This document shows positions 8,308 to 16,821 of a stretch of DNA of 64,000 nt, piece after piece (within the stretch, counting starts at the first letter, position 1; each line of letters starts with the position of its first letter). Source of the DNA: Actinomycetota bacterium (GTDB taxonomy: Bacteria > Actinomycetota > Geothermincolia > Geothermincolales > RBG-13-55-18); NCBI GenBank assembly GCA_014360645.1, contig JACIXD010000013.1:50963-114962 (forward strand), in the 5' to 3' direction. The position numbers and the translations under genes are program-made. The notes under the pieces are model-generated. The model searched no databases and had not been told where the DNA came from. It was given only the letters and a program-made list of their open reading frames with translations.

Positions 8308-9788
8308 GCCATCACCCCCTTCTTCAGCGGGCGGGGGACTTCCACCCGCAGGGTCTCCTCGAACCGGATGTTGTTCACCACCAGCCGGTTGAGCTGGTTG
8401 GTGCCCTCGTAGATCTGGGTGAGCTTGGCATCCCGGTAGCACTTCTCCACCCAGCGGCGCTCCTCGGAATCCTCCGGCCCCATGAGGCTCAAGGCCCGGG
8501 AGCAGAGCTCCATGGCGTTGTCCGCGCAGGAGAACTTGGCCAGGGAGGCCGTCTCCAGCAGCTGGGTCATGTCCTCGTCCTTCAGGTAATAGCGCAGTAT
8601 GGCGTTGATCATGGCCTTCCCATAGTAGGAGTTGAGGAAGTTGCGCATGAGAGGCATGGTCCTGAGGGAGGAAGGCAGTCCGAGGGTGAGGTTCATGATC
8701 GGGTTGTCCAAGGCCTTGCTGAAGATGCCGTCCCCCAGCATGGCATTGCTCATGTACAGACCGCGGTTCTCCTGGATCATGCCCCACATGTCCGCCAGGG
8801 CCAGGCGGATACGGTCCTCATCGATGGGGCGCTTCCCGTTGCGCTTGGTCTTCGCCCAGGCCAGGAAGTGCTGGAAGGCTCCCCGGGCGATGCCGGTGGC
8901 GATGGACCCCACCGGACCGCGCGATGCGGCCATGATCATGAGGATGCCGTTGCCCATGCCGTCCCCCTCGTAGCCCAGTACGTGGGAGTCGGGGACGAAG
9001 ACCTCCTCGAAGAGGAGTTCCGCGGCATGGGAGGCGCGCTGACCCATCTTGAGCTCCACGCGCGGTGTGGAAAATCCTTCCATGTCCCTCTCCACTAGGA
9101 AGGTGGTCCAGGTCTGCAGGGGACGGCTGCGGTCCAGGGCGGCGCAGACGGTGAAGTACTTGGCCTCGCTGCCGTCGGAGATGAAGCATTTCCGCCCGTT
9201 GAGCACGTAGCCGCCCTTGACCTTCTTGGCCTCCAGGGAGAGCTTGGCCTTCTCCAGGTATTCCGGCTCCTCCACGTCCGTCCCCGCCGAGGGCTCGGTG
9301 ATGGCGTAGGCCATGGTCACCGGCTGTTCCCTGAGCTCCCCCTCCACGATCTCCTTTAGCACCGTGTCCCAGTGGGCCATGGCCCCCGAGGTGACCAGCG
9401 GGGCCACCCCCAGGCTGTGGGCCCCCACGGCCAGGGCGATCCCCGAACACCCGGAGCACAGCTCGTCCATGAGCAGGGAGGTGTTGGTGACCATGAACTC
9501 CCCGGCTATGCCTCCCAGCTGTCTGGGGATGAACAGGGAGAGGAAGCGGTACCTGCAGGCCCGGCGCATGATCTCCCAGTCGAAGTACTCCGGCTCCCTC
9601 TCCATGCGCATGTCCAGCTCCAGGGCCCTCGGCACGGCGAAGGTGCGGTTGAACTCCTCCGCCTTCTCGATGAGGCCGATGGTCTCGCGTATCCCCTTCT
9701 TCCGTCCGCTCTCCCAGAGCATGCGCAGGATGGGAAAGTCGCGGAAAAGCCTCCTGCCCGTCTCGCTCAGTTCCTGACCGATCATCAT
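8304..9788 (-). CDS. Acyl-CoA dehydrogenase, catalytic subunit of a coupled pair
   Basis: A 494-residue flavoprotein that would oxidise an acyl-CoA to the 2-enoyl-CoA. It shows TMAYAITEPSAGTDV (FAD/substrate loop), NGRKCFISDGSEAKYF, GIARGAFQHFLAWAKTKRNG, and IYEGTNQLNR with Glu461 as the expected catalytic base. It is longer than the usual 380 residues because of an N-terminal extension starting LSETGRRLFRDFP. That same extension appears in the truncated copy at 16004-16414. The ATG at 9788 follows GAGGAAGGGGG. Electrons would pass to ETF; no etf genes are in the window. It sits 199 bases downstream of the acyl-CoA synthetase gene. Confidence 0.88.
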   Translation of the reverse strand: MMIGQELSETGRRLFRDFPILRMLWESGRKKGIRETIGLIEKAEEFNRTFAVPRALELDMRMEREPEYFDWEIMRRACRYRFLSLFIPRQLGGIAGEFMVTNTSLLMDELCSGCSGIALAVGAHSLGVAPLVTSGAMAHWDTVLKEIVEGELREQPVTMAYAITEPSAGTDVEEPEYLEKAKLSLEAKKVKGGYVLNGRKCFISDGSEAKYFTVCAALDRSRPLQTWTTFLVERDMEGFSTPRVELKMGQRASHAAELLFEEVFVPDSHVLGYEGDGMGNGILMIMAASRGPVGSIATGIARGAFQHFLAWAKTKRNGKRPIDEDRIRLALADMWGMIQENRGLYMSNAMLGDGIFSKALDNPIMNLTLGLPSSLRTMPLMRNFLNSYYGKAMINAILRYYLKDEDMTQLLETASLAKFSCADNAMELCSRALSLMGPEDSEERRWVEKCYRDAKLTQIYEGTNQLNRLVVNNIRFEETLRVEVPRPLKKGVMA

Positions 9789-9987
9789 ACCCCCTTCCTC
9801 ACGGGTTCCCCCTTCCGAAACCGAATACGGCTGCCCCGAATTCCGATCGGGGCCGCTCTTTCCCGGCCGTCCACATCTACCGGCAGTGCCGGCGCCTTCC
9901 TCCCTCCCGCCGCACCCCGCCGGGCCAGCGGAACCTGTCCGGGAACGCGCGACCGCGCCGGCGGCACCCGCGCGCTCTCCTATCTTC

Positions 9988-11601
9988 TCAGACCTGGAAA
10001 TCCTCCAGGCGATAGACGTTCTCCGCCTCCGGGGAGAATTGGTCCCGGAGCACGCGGTCGAGGTACTTCTCCGAGGCGCTCTTAGGGATCTCCTCCACCA
10101 CCTGGATGTAGGAGGGGATGGCGTTGCGCTCCAGCCCCTTCACGGCCTGGCGGAAGATCTCCTCGGGGTCGATGGTCCTCCCCTCGAAGGGCGCCACCGC
10201 CGCCACCAGGTCGCTCTCTCCCGGCGCGCCGGAGGCGGCGGGGATGCCGTACACGCACACCTCGGAGACGTCGGGATGCTCTCCGATGACCTTCTCCACA
10301 TAGGAGGGGATGATGAACTCGCCCGCCCGGCGCAGCCCTCCTCCCTCCTTGCGGTAATCGAAGAACAGCCAGCCCTCCTCGTCGCGGTGCACCATGTCGC
10401 CGGTACGCAACCAGCCCCCCCGCGTCTTCTCCTCCGAGTCCTTGGGGCGGCCGTAGTACTCCACCTCGGGCTTCTGGGTCACGGCGCGCATGAGCAGCTC
10501 CCCGGTGACGAAGGGCGGCACCTCGTTGTCGTTCTCGTCCACGATCTTGTACTCCATGAGCCCCTCGATGGGCTTCCCGAAGGAGCCGATGGGTCCCTGG
10601 CCGATGGGCTTGTAGGCGAACCCGCCCTCCACCGCCCCGTACCACTCCAAGATCTTGACGTTGAACCTCTTCTCGAAGGCCTCCCAGATGGCGATGGGCG
10701 TCCCCGCGGAGATGACCACCTCCACCGGGTTGTCGGCGTCGTCGGGACGCGGCGGCTCGTTGTAGATGCCGGACATCATCCCGCCCAGCAGCGAGAAGGT
10801 GGTGCACCCATACTTGCGACAGATGTCCCAGATGCGGCTCTTGGTAAAGCGCTGGCTGATCACCGCCGGGATGCCCAGGGCGATGGCGGACATCAGGGTC
10901 ACCGCCTGGGCGTTGCCGTGGGTGAGGGAGAGGCCGGTGTAGAGCACGGAGTCCTGGGTGTAGCCCCACACCATCTGCGCCAGCGCCGTGTACATCACCG
11001 TGCGCGTGGCCTTGATCACCACCCCCTTGGGGTTTCCGGTCACCCCCGAGGTGTAGATGATCTCCATGGGCAGGGTGGGGTCGTCCACGCGGTCGGGCAG
11101 GTCGAAGATTTCCGGCCCCTCCAGCAGCTCGTTGATGGTGGGGTACTTGTTGGCCAGGTCGGGGTCGGCGTCCGGTTTGAGGTTGAGCCAGATCCTCTCC
11201 AGGCCGCTGATGCCCACCGCCGCCGCCTCCACCTCGGGGAGGAGGTCGGCGGTGGTGATCACCGCTTTGGCGTTGCTGTTGCCAAGCATGTAGGCCAGCT
11301 TCTCCCCCTTGGAGCGAGGGTCTATGGGCACCACGATGCATCCCAGGGGAGCCGTGGCGGACATGGCATAGACCACCTCGGGATGGTTGCGCATCACCAG
11401 GGCCACCGCGTCCCCCTTGCCGATCCCGCTCTCCCGCAGCCCCTTTGCCACTTTGAAGCTGTTGGCCACCAGCTGTCTGTAGGTGAGGGGCTCGTCGGGG
11501 TAGAGGCCGCCGTTCTCGAATATCAGCCCCACGAAATCAGGCTTCTCCTCCATCCTCATCTCCAGTTGATGGAAGATAAGAGCGGGGTTCCTTTCACCCA
11601 T
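9988..11601 (-). CDS. Acyl-CoA synthetase (AMP-binding), copy 1
   Basis: A 537-residue ANL-superfamily enzyme that would activate a carboxylic acid to its CoA thioester via acyl-AMP. The P-loop reads IIYTSGVTGNPKG, with Val where Thr is usual. Other motifs are EWYGAVEGGFAY (A5), GGWLRTGDMVHRDEEG (A7), DYRKEGGGLRRAGEFI (A8) and the C-terminal SEKYLDRVLR with the adenylation lysine. The start is ATG 11601 because AAAGGAG lies eight bases upstream; ATG 11607 would be too close. A cluster of palindromes lies about 300 bases upstream. It heads the operon of two dehydrogenases. A close paralogue is at 12802-14508. Confidence 0.88.
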   Translation of the reverse strand: MGERNPALIFHQLEMRMEEKPDFVGLIFENGGLYPDEPLTYRQLVANSFKVAKGLRESGIGKGDAVALVMRNHPEVVYAMSATAPLGCIVVPIDPRSKGEKLAYMLGNSNAKAVITTADLLPEVEAAAVGISGLERIWLNLKPDADPDLANKYPTINELLEGPEIFDLPDRVDDPTLPMEIIYTSGVTGNPKGVVIKATRTVMYTALAQMVWGYTQDSVLYTGLSLTHGNAQAVTLMSAIALGIPAVISQRFTKSRIWDICRKYGCTTFSLLGGMMSGIYNEPPRPDDADNPVEVVISAGTPIAIWEAFEKRFNVKILEWYGAVEGGFAYKPIGQGPIGSFGKPIEGLMEYKIVDENDNEVPPFVTGELLMRAVTQKPEVEYYGRPKDSEEKTRGGWLRTGDMVHRDEEGWLFFDYRKEGGGLRRAGEFIIPSYVEKVIGEHPDVSEVCVYGIPAASGAPGESDLVAAVAPFEGRTIDPEEIFRQAVKGLERNAIPSYIQVVEEIPKSASEKYLDRVLRDQFSPEAENVYRLEDFQV

Positions 11602-12046
11602 CCTCATCACTCCTTTCGTGTGACCCTGCTCTCCGAAGGCACCGATCGCCGTCACCAGCGGCCCGCCGGCAGGTGCCCCCTTTCCCTCCATGCGTCCGGG
11701 GCCTCAACCGCGAGGCGGTCTTCCGCCTGCGCGGCAGACTCGCTCCGGAAACACCTTGTCCCGGAAGCCCGGCAAACCGTGGCGGCATCCGCCCGGACCT
11801 CGCCGCTCTCGCCCCGCCCGCCACGTGTACTTCGCGGACCACGAGAAACAGGGATTCCTTTTGCTTTGCCTCATCTCGTCGCCGCCGCAGCCAGAACCGG
11901 ATATGGTATAACATACCCTGGTATGATACCATGGTATCCATAAAGGTCCGCGCCGTCAAGGGAGATCTCCGCAAGGGTAGGCCGGGCACGGGCGGTAGGA
12001 AGGAGGCGCGTGGTTCCGGCGCCGGGATAGGGGCCGGAGGGAGCTC
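11602..12046. promoter_or_regulatory. Divergent intergenic region between acyl-CoA synthetase and tetR
   Basis: About 445 bases with no convincing gene. It contains the palindrome cluster at 11904-11940 and must hold promoters for both flanking genes. Candidate -10 elements on both strands overlap the palindromes (for example TATAAC around 11907), but no unambiguous -35/-10 pair stands out. Confidence 0.5.
11904..11940. promoter_or_regulatory. Probable TetR operator: three nested/adjacent palindromes
   Basis: Three inverted repeats are packed together: GGTAT-AAC-ATACC (11905-11917), TGGTAT-G-ATACCA (11919-11931) and the perfect 14-mer GATACCATGGTATC (11925-11938). The 20-base block from 11919 recurs upstream of the thiolase at 15967-15986 with a single G/C change at the centre of the first dyad. 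A TetR gene starts 106 bases away. Autoregulation plus control of both CoA operons is the simple reading. Confidence 0.72.
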
Positions 12047-12676
12047 ATGGAAAGAAGAGGGCAGGACATGGCGAAAAGGAAGGAGACGCCGAGGACGGAA
12101 AAGGGACAGCAGACGCGGCAGGCCATCTTCGACACCGCCATCGACCTCTTCGCGAAAAAGGGCTACGACAAGGTGACCGTGGACGACATCTGCACCCGGG
12201 TGGGGGTCACCAAGGGGGCCTTCTACAACCACTTCCGCTCCAAGGACCAGATCATCCTGGAGGAGTTCATGCGCATGGACGAGCACTACGTGCGCGTGGC
12301 CGAGGAGATCTCCGCCCTGCCCACCAGCCTGGAGAAGCTCAGGGCCTTCAACCACGCCGCCATCACCCTCATGTCCGACATCGGGGTGAGGCTGATGAAG
12401 GTCCTCTACCATTCCCAGATCGCCCCCCATATGAACCGACCTTACCTGGCCGACAGCAGGCGCTACCTCTACCGCATCACCAACCAGCTCATCCGGGAGG
12501 GCCAGGAAAGGGGCGAGATCCGCGACGACATCCCCAGCGAGGAGATGGCCTCCATGTTCATCGACTGCTTCCGCGGTCAGATCTACCACTGGTGCCTGGC
12601 CAACGGCTCCTTCGACCTGGTGGGGACCTGCGACCTTCTCATGCAGCTTTTGCTGGATAGCCTGAAGCCCCGCTGA
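12047..12676 (+). CDS. TetR/AcrR-family transcriptional regulator
   Basis: A 209-residue repressor-type protein. The N-terminal helix-turn-helix domain (residues about 20-65) reads TRQAIFDTAIDLFAKKGYD, VTVDDICTRVGVTKGAFYNHF, FRSKDQIIL, classic for TetR. The C-terminal all-helical part would bind ligand; acyl-CoAs or free acids are likely inducers given the neighbours. ATG 12047 follows GGAGGGAGCTC; an alternative ATG at 12068 is also in frame. It is transcribed away from the synthetase/dehydrogenase operon and convergent with the second synthetase. Matching palindromes lie before it and before the thiolase. Confidence 0.9.
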   Translation: MERRGQDMAKRKETPRTEKGQQTRQAIFDTAIDLFAKKGYDKVTVDDICTRVGVTKGAFYNHFRSKDQIILEEFMRMDEHYVRVAEEISALPTSLEKLRAFNHAAITLMSDIGVRLMKVLYHSQIAPHMNRPYLADSRRYLYRITNQLIREGQERGEIRDDIPSEEMASMFIDCFRGQIYHWCLANGSFDLVGTCDLLMQLLLDSLKPR

Positions 12677-12693
12677 CCTCCCGGGCCCCGGTC

Positions 12694-12725
12694 TTCGTTC
12701 GCATATTTATTCGTTTGCATACTTA
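12694..12725. repeat. Tandem 16-bp repeat between convergent genes
   Basis: Two adjacent copies (12694-12709, 12710-12725) of TTCGTT(C/T)GCATA(T/C)TTA, 14 of 16 identical, in a short AT-rich stretch between the tetR stop and the end of the second synthetase. No hairpin terminator was recognised here. Confidence 0.45.
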
Positions 12726-12801
12726 TTTCAAACTTATTTCAATCCCCGATGTTCCTGACCTGGAACCGGCCGCCTTCCGCCGGTGGACCAAAGGCCCGTC
12801 C

Positions 12802-14508
12802 TCACTCCAGCTTGAAGACGTTGTCGGCGTCGGGGTGGAAGGCATCCCGCAACACGCGGTCGAGGTGTTTCTCCGAGGGGCTCTTGGGGATCTCTTCCAC
12901 CACCTGGATATAGCTGGGAACGGAATTGCGCTCCAGCCCCTCCAGCGCCGCCTTGAAGATGGAGTCGGGGTCTATGGCGCGCCCCTCGAAGGGGACCACC
13001 GCCGCCACCAGGTCGCTCTCCCCCGGCGCGCCGGAGGCGGCGGGGATGCCGTACACGCACACCTCGGAGACGTCGGGGTGCTCCCCGATGACCTTCTCCA
13101 CCAGGTCGGGCTTGATGAAATCGCCCGCCCGGCGCAGGGCGCCTCCCTTGCGGTAATCGAAGAAGAACCAGCCCTCCTCGTCGCGGTGGACCATGTCCCC
13201 GGAGCGCAGCCAGCCGCCGCGCATCTTCTCCTCCGAGGCCTCGGGTTTTTTGTAATAGTCCACCCTGGTCTGGGTGAGCATGCGGCTCACCAGCTCCCCT
13301 GTGACCCCGGGCGGGACCTCATTGTCCTCCTCGTCCACCACCTTCATCTCCACCAAGCCCTTGATGGGCTTGCCGAAGGAGCCCACCGGGCCCTCGTCGA
13401 TGGGCTTGTAGGCGAAGCCTCCCTCGATGGCCCCGTACCACTCCAGGATGCGCACCCCGAAGCGCCGCTCGAAGTCCTCCCAGATGGCACGGGGGGTGCC
13501 GGCGGAGATCACCTTGCGCACCGGGTTGTCGGCGTCGTCGGGACGGGGCGGCTCGTTGTATATCCCGGACATCATCCCGCCCAGCAGCGAGAAGGTGGTG
13601 CAGCCGTGCTTGCGGCAGACGTCCCAGATGCGGCTCTTGGTGAAGCGCTGGCTGATCACCGCCGGGATGCCCATGGAGAGCGCCGGGAAGAGGGTCACCG
13701 CCTGGGCGTTGCCGTGGGCGAGTGAGAGCCCGGTATAGAGGACGTCGTCGGGCTTGTAGTCCCATACCAGATAGCCGAGGAGGCAGTACATGGCGTTGCG
13801 GCGCGAGTCCAGGGTCACCCCCTTGGGGTTCCCGGTGACCCCGGAGGTGTAGATGATCTGCACCGGGAGCGAGGGGTCCGTGGAGATATCGCCCGGTGGC
13901 GAGGCGACCTGTCGCTCCAGCATCTCGTTCACCGTGGGGTAGCGGCCAGCCAGGGAAGCGTCCGCGTCCGGCTTGATGCTCAGGTAGATATCCTTCAGGT
14001 TGGGCGCCTCCCTGGCCGCCGCCTCCACCTCCGGCAGGAGGTCCGCGGTGGTCATCACCGCCCGCGCGTCGCAGTCCGCGAGCTGGTAGGCGAGCTTCTC
14101 GCCCCTGGCGCGGGGGTCGATGGGCACCAGCACCGTCCCCAGCATGGAGCAGGCGGCGAGGGCGTAGATGAACTCCGGGTGGTTGCGCATGACCATGGCC
14201 AGTTTGTCGCCGCGCTCGAAGCCCGCCTCCGCAAGGCCCCTGGCCAGCCGCAGGGAGTTCCCGTACATCCTGGCGTAGGTGAGGTGGTCGTCCTCGTAAA
14301 GACCCCCGTTGTCGAAGATCACCCCCACCCGGTTGGGGTCGCTCTCCGCCCTCATCTCCAGCAGCCCCGAGAAGACCCCCTTGTGCTTGAGGAAACCCGA
14401 GCCCGCGACTCCCTTGGCCACGCGCTTCAGGGTATCCGCCTCCGAGAGGAGTTGCAGGATCATGTACAGGCGCGGGTTCTTCCTCTCCAGTTCCTCTATT
14501 AACGCCAT
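12802..14508 (-). CDS. Acyl-CoA synthetase (AMP-binding), copy 2
   Basis: A 568-residue ANL-superfamily ligase, clearly paralogous to the 9988-11601 product: long runs such as SQRFTKSRIWD, FSLLGGMMSGIYNEPPRPDD and YGIPAASGAPGESDLVAAV are shared. P-loop is IIYTSGVTGNPKG, again with Val. The C-terminal PKSPSEKHLDRVLRDAF keeps the catalytic lysine. It has an extra N-terminal segment of about 35 residues (LIEELERKNPRLYMILQLL). ATG 14508 follows AAGGGGGTGACGAG. It lies 158 bases after the thiolase, so the thiolase-synthetase pair is likely one transcript starting near the 15957-15989 palindrome. Substrate range probably overlaps copy 1. Confidence 0.88.
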   Translation of the reverse strand: MALIEELERKNPRLYMILQLLSEADTLKRVAKGVAGSGFLKHKGVFSGLLEMRAESDPNRVGVIFDNGGLYEDDHLTYARMYGNSLRLARGLAEAGFERGDKLAMVMRNHPEFIYALAACSMLGTVLVPIDPRARGEKLAYQLADCDARAVMTTADLLPEVEAAAREAPNLKDIYLSIKPDADASLAGRYPTVNEMLERQVASPPGDISTDPSLPVQIIYTSGVTGNPKGVTLDSRRNAMYCLLGYLVWDYKPDDVLYTGLSLAHGNAQAVTLFPALSMGIPAVISQRFTKSRIWDVCRKHGCTTFSLLGGMMSGIYNEPPRPDDADNPVRKVISAGTPRAIWEDFERRFGVRILEWYGAIEGGFAYKPIDEGPVGSFGKPIKGLVEMKVVDEEDNEVPPGVTGELVSRMLTQTRVDYYKKPEASEEKMRGGWLRSGDMVHRDEEGWFFFDYRKGGALRRAGDFIKPDLVEKVIGEHPDVSEVCVYGIPAASGAPGESDLVAAVVPFEGRAIDPDSIFKAALEGLERNSVPSYIQVVEEIPKSPSEKHLDRVLRDAFHPDADNVFKLE

Positions 14509-14666
14509 CTCGTCACCCCCTTCGACCCCAATCCGTCCTCGCATGCCCATGCGAGCCCATGACCCGTGCGGGCCCCACGGGTCATGGGCTCGCACCATCC
14601 CTGCCGCGGCGCAGGTGCGGCACCCGATCGCGGCCTGCCCGGCCGTTTCAGCCGCGCACGATGCCC

Positions 14667-15938
14667 TTACGCCGTCTTATCCACGCGCTCCATTATGTGT
14701 ATGCACATGGCGGCCTCGCCGGTGCCTATGAAGCCGCCCCCGTTCTCCGCCAGCGCCAGCCTGGCCCCCTCCACCTGGCGCTTTCCGGCCTCGCCGCGCA
14801 GTTGGGTCACCAGCTCCACGATCTGGGCGATGCCCGAGGCGCCGATGGGGTGGCCGCGGCACTCCAGTCCCCCGGAGGTGTTCACGGGCAACTTGCCCCC
14901 CAGCTTGGTGGCGCCGGATTCCGCGAAGGGACCCCCTTCCCCTTCCCCGCAGAACCCCAGCTCCTCCGTCTGCAGCAGCTCTCCGAAGGCGGTGGCGTCA
15001 TGCACCTCCGCCACGTCGATATCCTCCGGCCCCACCCCGGCGATCTCATAAGCCTGCCTGCTCAGCCGCGTCCCGATGAGGTCCATCTCGCCGCTTTCGG
15101 GTATTCCCCCCGAGGTGAGCACCGACGCCAGTATCTTCACCGGTCGCGCGCCCGGGAAGCGTTTGAGGGCCTTTCCGGAGCAGAGCAGCGCCGCGGTGGC
15201 GCCGTCCCCCATGGGAGCGCACATGGCGCGCGTCAGGGGATAGGCGACGGGCCGGTCGTTGAGCACCTCCTCAACCGTCATGTTCACCTGATACTGCGCC
15301 AGGGGGTTGAGGGAGGCGTGGTAGTGGTTCTTGGCGGCGATCACCGCCAGCTGCCGCTGCGTGGTGCCATACTTTTCCATGTGCATGCGGGCGGCCATAG
15401 CGTAGATGTCCATGAAGGGGGAGCGACCGCCTCCTCCCCCGCTCTTGGCCGTCCCCTCGCCGGAGGCGGCGGCCTCCGCCGCCTTCCGCTGCTCGTCCGC
15501 TTTGAAGGCCTCGAGGATGCCGCGGATGAACTCCACGTCGGTGTTGGACATGAACATCTCGAACATGGCCTGCTTGTCCTCGGGGTTGTACATCTTCTCC
15601 ACCCCGATGGCCAGGGCCACGTCGTAAGCCCCCGCCTTGATGCCCAGGTAGGCGCCGTTCATGGCGCTGGTGGCACCCGCGCAGGCGTTCTCCACGTTCA
15701 TCACCGGTATGCCCTGGATGCCCAGGGGGGTGAGGGCCACCTGGCCGCGTATGCTGTGCTGGCCCGTCACGATGCCCCAGAAGGAATTGGAGAACCACGC
15801 CGCCTCGATGTCTTTCTTCTCCACCGGGCAGTCGGCCAGCAGGCTCTCCAGCACCTCCTGCGTCATCTGCTTGACGCTCTTCTCGGGATACTTCCCGAAA
15901 CGGAACATCCCCACGCCGATGATGTACACGTCGTCCAT
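14667..15938 (-). CDS. Thiolase / acetyl-CoA acetyltransferase-like (SCP-x type)
   Basis: A 423-residue thiolase-fold protein expected to cleave 3-ketoacyl-CoA with CoA. Nucleophile Cys86 lies in VENACAGATSA, the histidine in AEVHDATAF, and GHPIGASG supplies the C-terminal active-site loop. This pattern, with HDAT and a missing second CxG cysteine, is that of lipid-transfer-protein/SCP-x-like thiolases used for steroid or branched substrates. An insertion with SGEGTAKSGGGGGRSP around residue 165 is low complexity. ATG 15938 follows AAGGAGGCGGGT. Nested palindromes at 15957-15989 sit immediately upstream, covering its likely promoter. Confidence 0.85.
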   Translation of the reverse strand: MDDVYIIGVGMFRFGKYPEKSVKQMTQEVLESLLADCPVEKKDIEAAWFSNSFWGIVTGQHSIRGQVALTPLGIQGIPVMNVENACAGATSAMNGAYLGIKAGAYDVALAIGVEKMYNPEDKQAMFEMFMSNTDVEFIRGILEAFKADEQRKAAEAAASGEGTAKSGGGGGRSPFMDIYAMAARMHMEKYGTTQRQLAVIAAKNHYHASLNPLAQYQVNMTVEEVLNDRPVAYPLTRAMCAPMGDGATAALLCSGKALKRFPGARPVKILASVLTSGGIPESGEMDLIGTRLSRQAYEIAGVGPEDIDVAEVHDATAFGELLQTEELGFCGEGEGGPFAESGATKLGGKLPVNTSGGLECRGHPIGASGIAQIVELVTQLRGEAGKRQVEGARLALAENGGGFIGTGEAAMCIHIMERVDKTA

Positions 15939-15956
15939 ACCCGCCTCCTTCGTATG

Positions 15957-15989
15957 TTAGATACTCTGGTATCATACCATGGTATCTAA
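15957..15989. promoter_or_regulatory. Probable TetR operator upstream of thiolase operon
   Basis: Outer arms TTAGATAC (15957-15964) and GTATCTAA (15982-15989) are a perfect inverted repeat. Inside are TGGTAT-C-ATACCA (15967-15979) and GATACC-like half sites that continue to GGTATC. Nineteen of twenty bases match the block at 11919-11938. It lies 19 bases before the thiolase ATG, over its ribosome site/leader region, so binding would block transcription. Confidence 0.7.
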
Positions 15990-16003
15990 ACTCCGCGTCG
16001 CCA

Positions 16004-16414
16004 TCAACCCCCGCCACAGGCGATGACCGGTGCCATCCCCGGGCTGTGGGCGGCGATGGCCAGCCCGATCCCCCCTCCACAGGCGGAGCCGAGCTCATCC
16101 GCCACCGGGGCCATACCGGTCACCATGTGCTTGTTCGCGAGACCGCCCACCACCTCCAGGGTGGCAAGGGATAAGAAGAAGTATTCGCGCGCCTCCCGCA
16201 TCATCTCCCAGTCGAAACATCCCGGCTCGCGCTCCACGCGCCCATCCGGCTCCGGGACGCGGGGAAGAGCCGCCGTGCGGTCGTATTCCGCCGCTCTCTC
16301 CACTAGGTCTATCAACCACTCGATGCCTTTGCGGTCTTGCCCGTAAAGGGCTCCCGGCGCCGGGAAATCGCGGAGCAGCCTCCTCCCTCTCTCGCTCAAG
16401 GCAGTCGCGGCCAT
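16004..16414 (-). pseudogene. Truncated acyl-CoA dehydrogenase (N-terminal third only)
   Basis: A 136-codon frame with a strong ribosome site (AAAGGAGGGGG) before ATG 16414. It matches the first third of the dehydrogenase at 8304-9788: LSERGRRLLRDFP versus LSETGRRLFRDFP, REPGCFDWEMMREAREY versus REPEYFDWEIMRRACRY, and SPGMAPVIACGG versus SLGVAPLVTSG. It ends at TGA 16004 before the FAD and catalytic domains. The 3' two-thirds appear deleted, placing the operator and thiolase right after the break. It cannot be an enzyme. Confidence 0.8.
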
Positions 16415-16821
16415 CCCCCTCCTTTGTCGTTTCTCATAATCGCTCGCCCCGCCGTCGGCGATGCAAAAGGCGCTACCCGAAACCGGATTTTCCCTTGTCC
16501 CCCGCCTTGCCCTTGGGAGATGGATTCCGTTTCTCGCTCAAAGGGCTTTTCGCTCGCTATGCCCTTTGCGACATGCCTCAGACGTAGATCTCTCGTTTCC
16601 TGCGTCATCCAGCCCCGGACAGGGAGATTATAACCTGTCACCTGGAAACCGAACAATCTGTGGATTCCGTTCTGTTTGCAGGGCTCCGGCCTGAGACGGT
16701 ATATCGTCCCATCCCGCCCAATGGACTGCTTCGCGGAAGCGACGGAGCCGGCCGCAGGTGGGAGCGACGATGTCCCGTTGCTGAACGGAGCGCAGCGAGG
16801 TCCATGCCCGGCGCGCATACG
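16415..16821 (-). other. Gene-free 407-bp stretch
   Basis: Lower-GC than its surroundings in places, with short frames on both strands but no ribosome sites or recognisable protein. No RNA gene seen. It may hold the former promoter of the truncated dehydrogenase. Confidence 0.45.

Noticed and set aside
9886..11943. Long plus-strand open frame of 685 codons opposite the acyl-CoA synthetase
   Set aside because: It is the shadow of a high-GC gene; composition (His/Leu/Val/Gly-rich, no domains) and lack of ribosome site show that it is not coding. The same holds for long frames opposite the other synthetase, the fusion protein, the surface proteins and pyruvate kinase.
14667..15938. 3-ketoacyl-ACP synthase
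   Set aside because: The Cys86 context and GHPIGASG plus HDAT fit SCP-x-type thiolases; the paired His-His pattern of condensing enzymes is absent.
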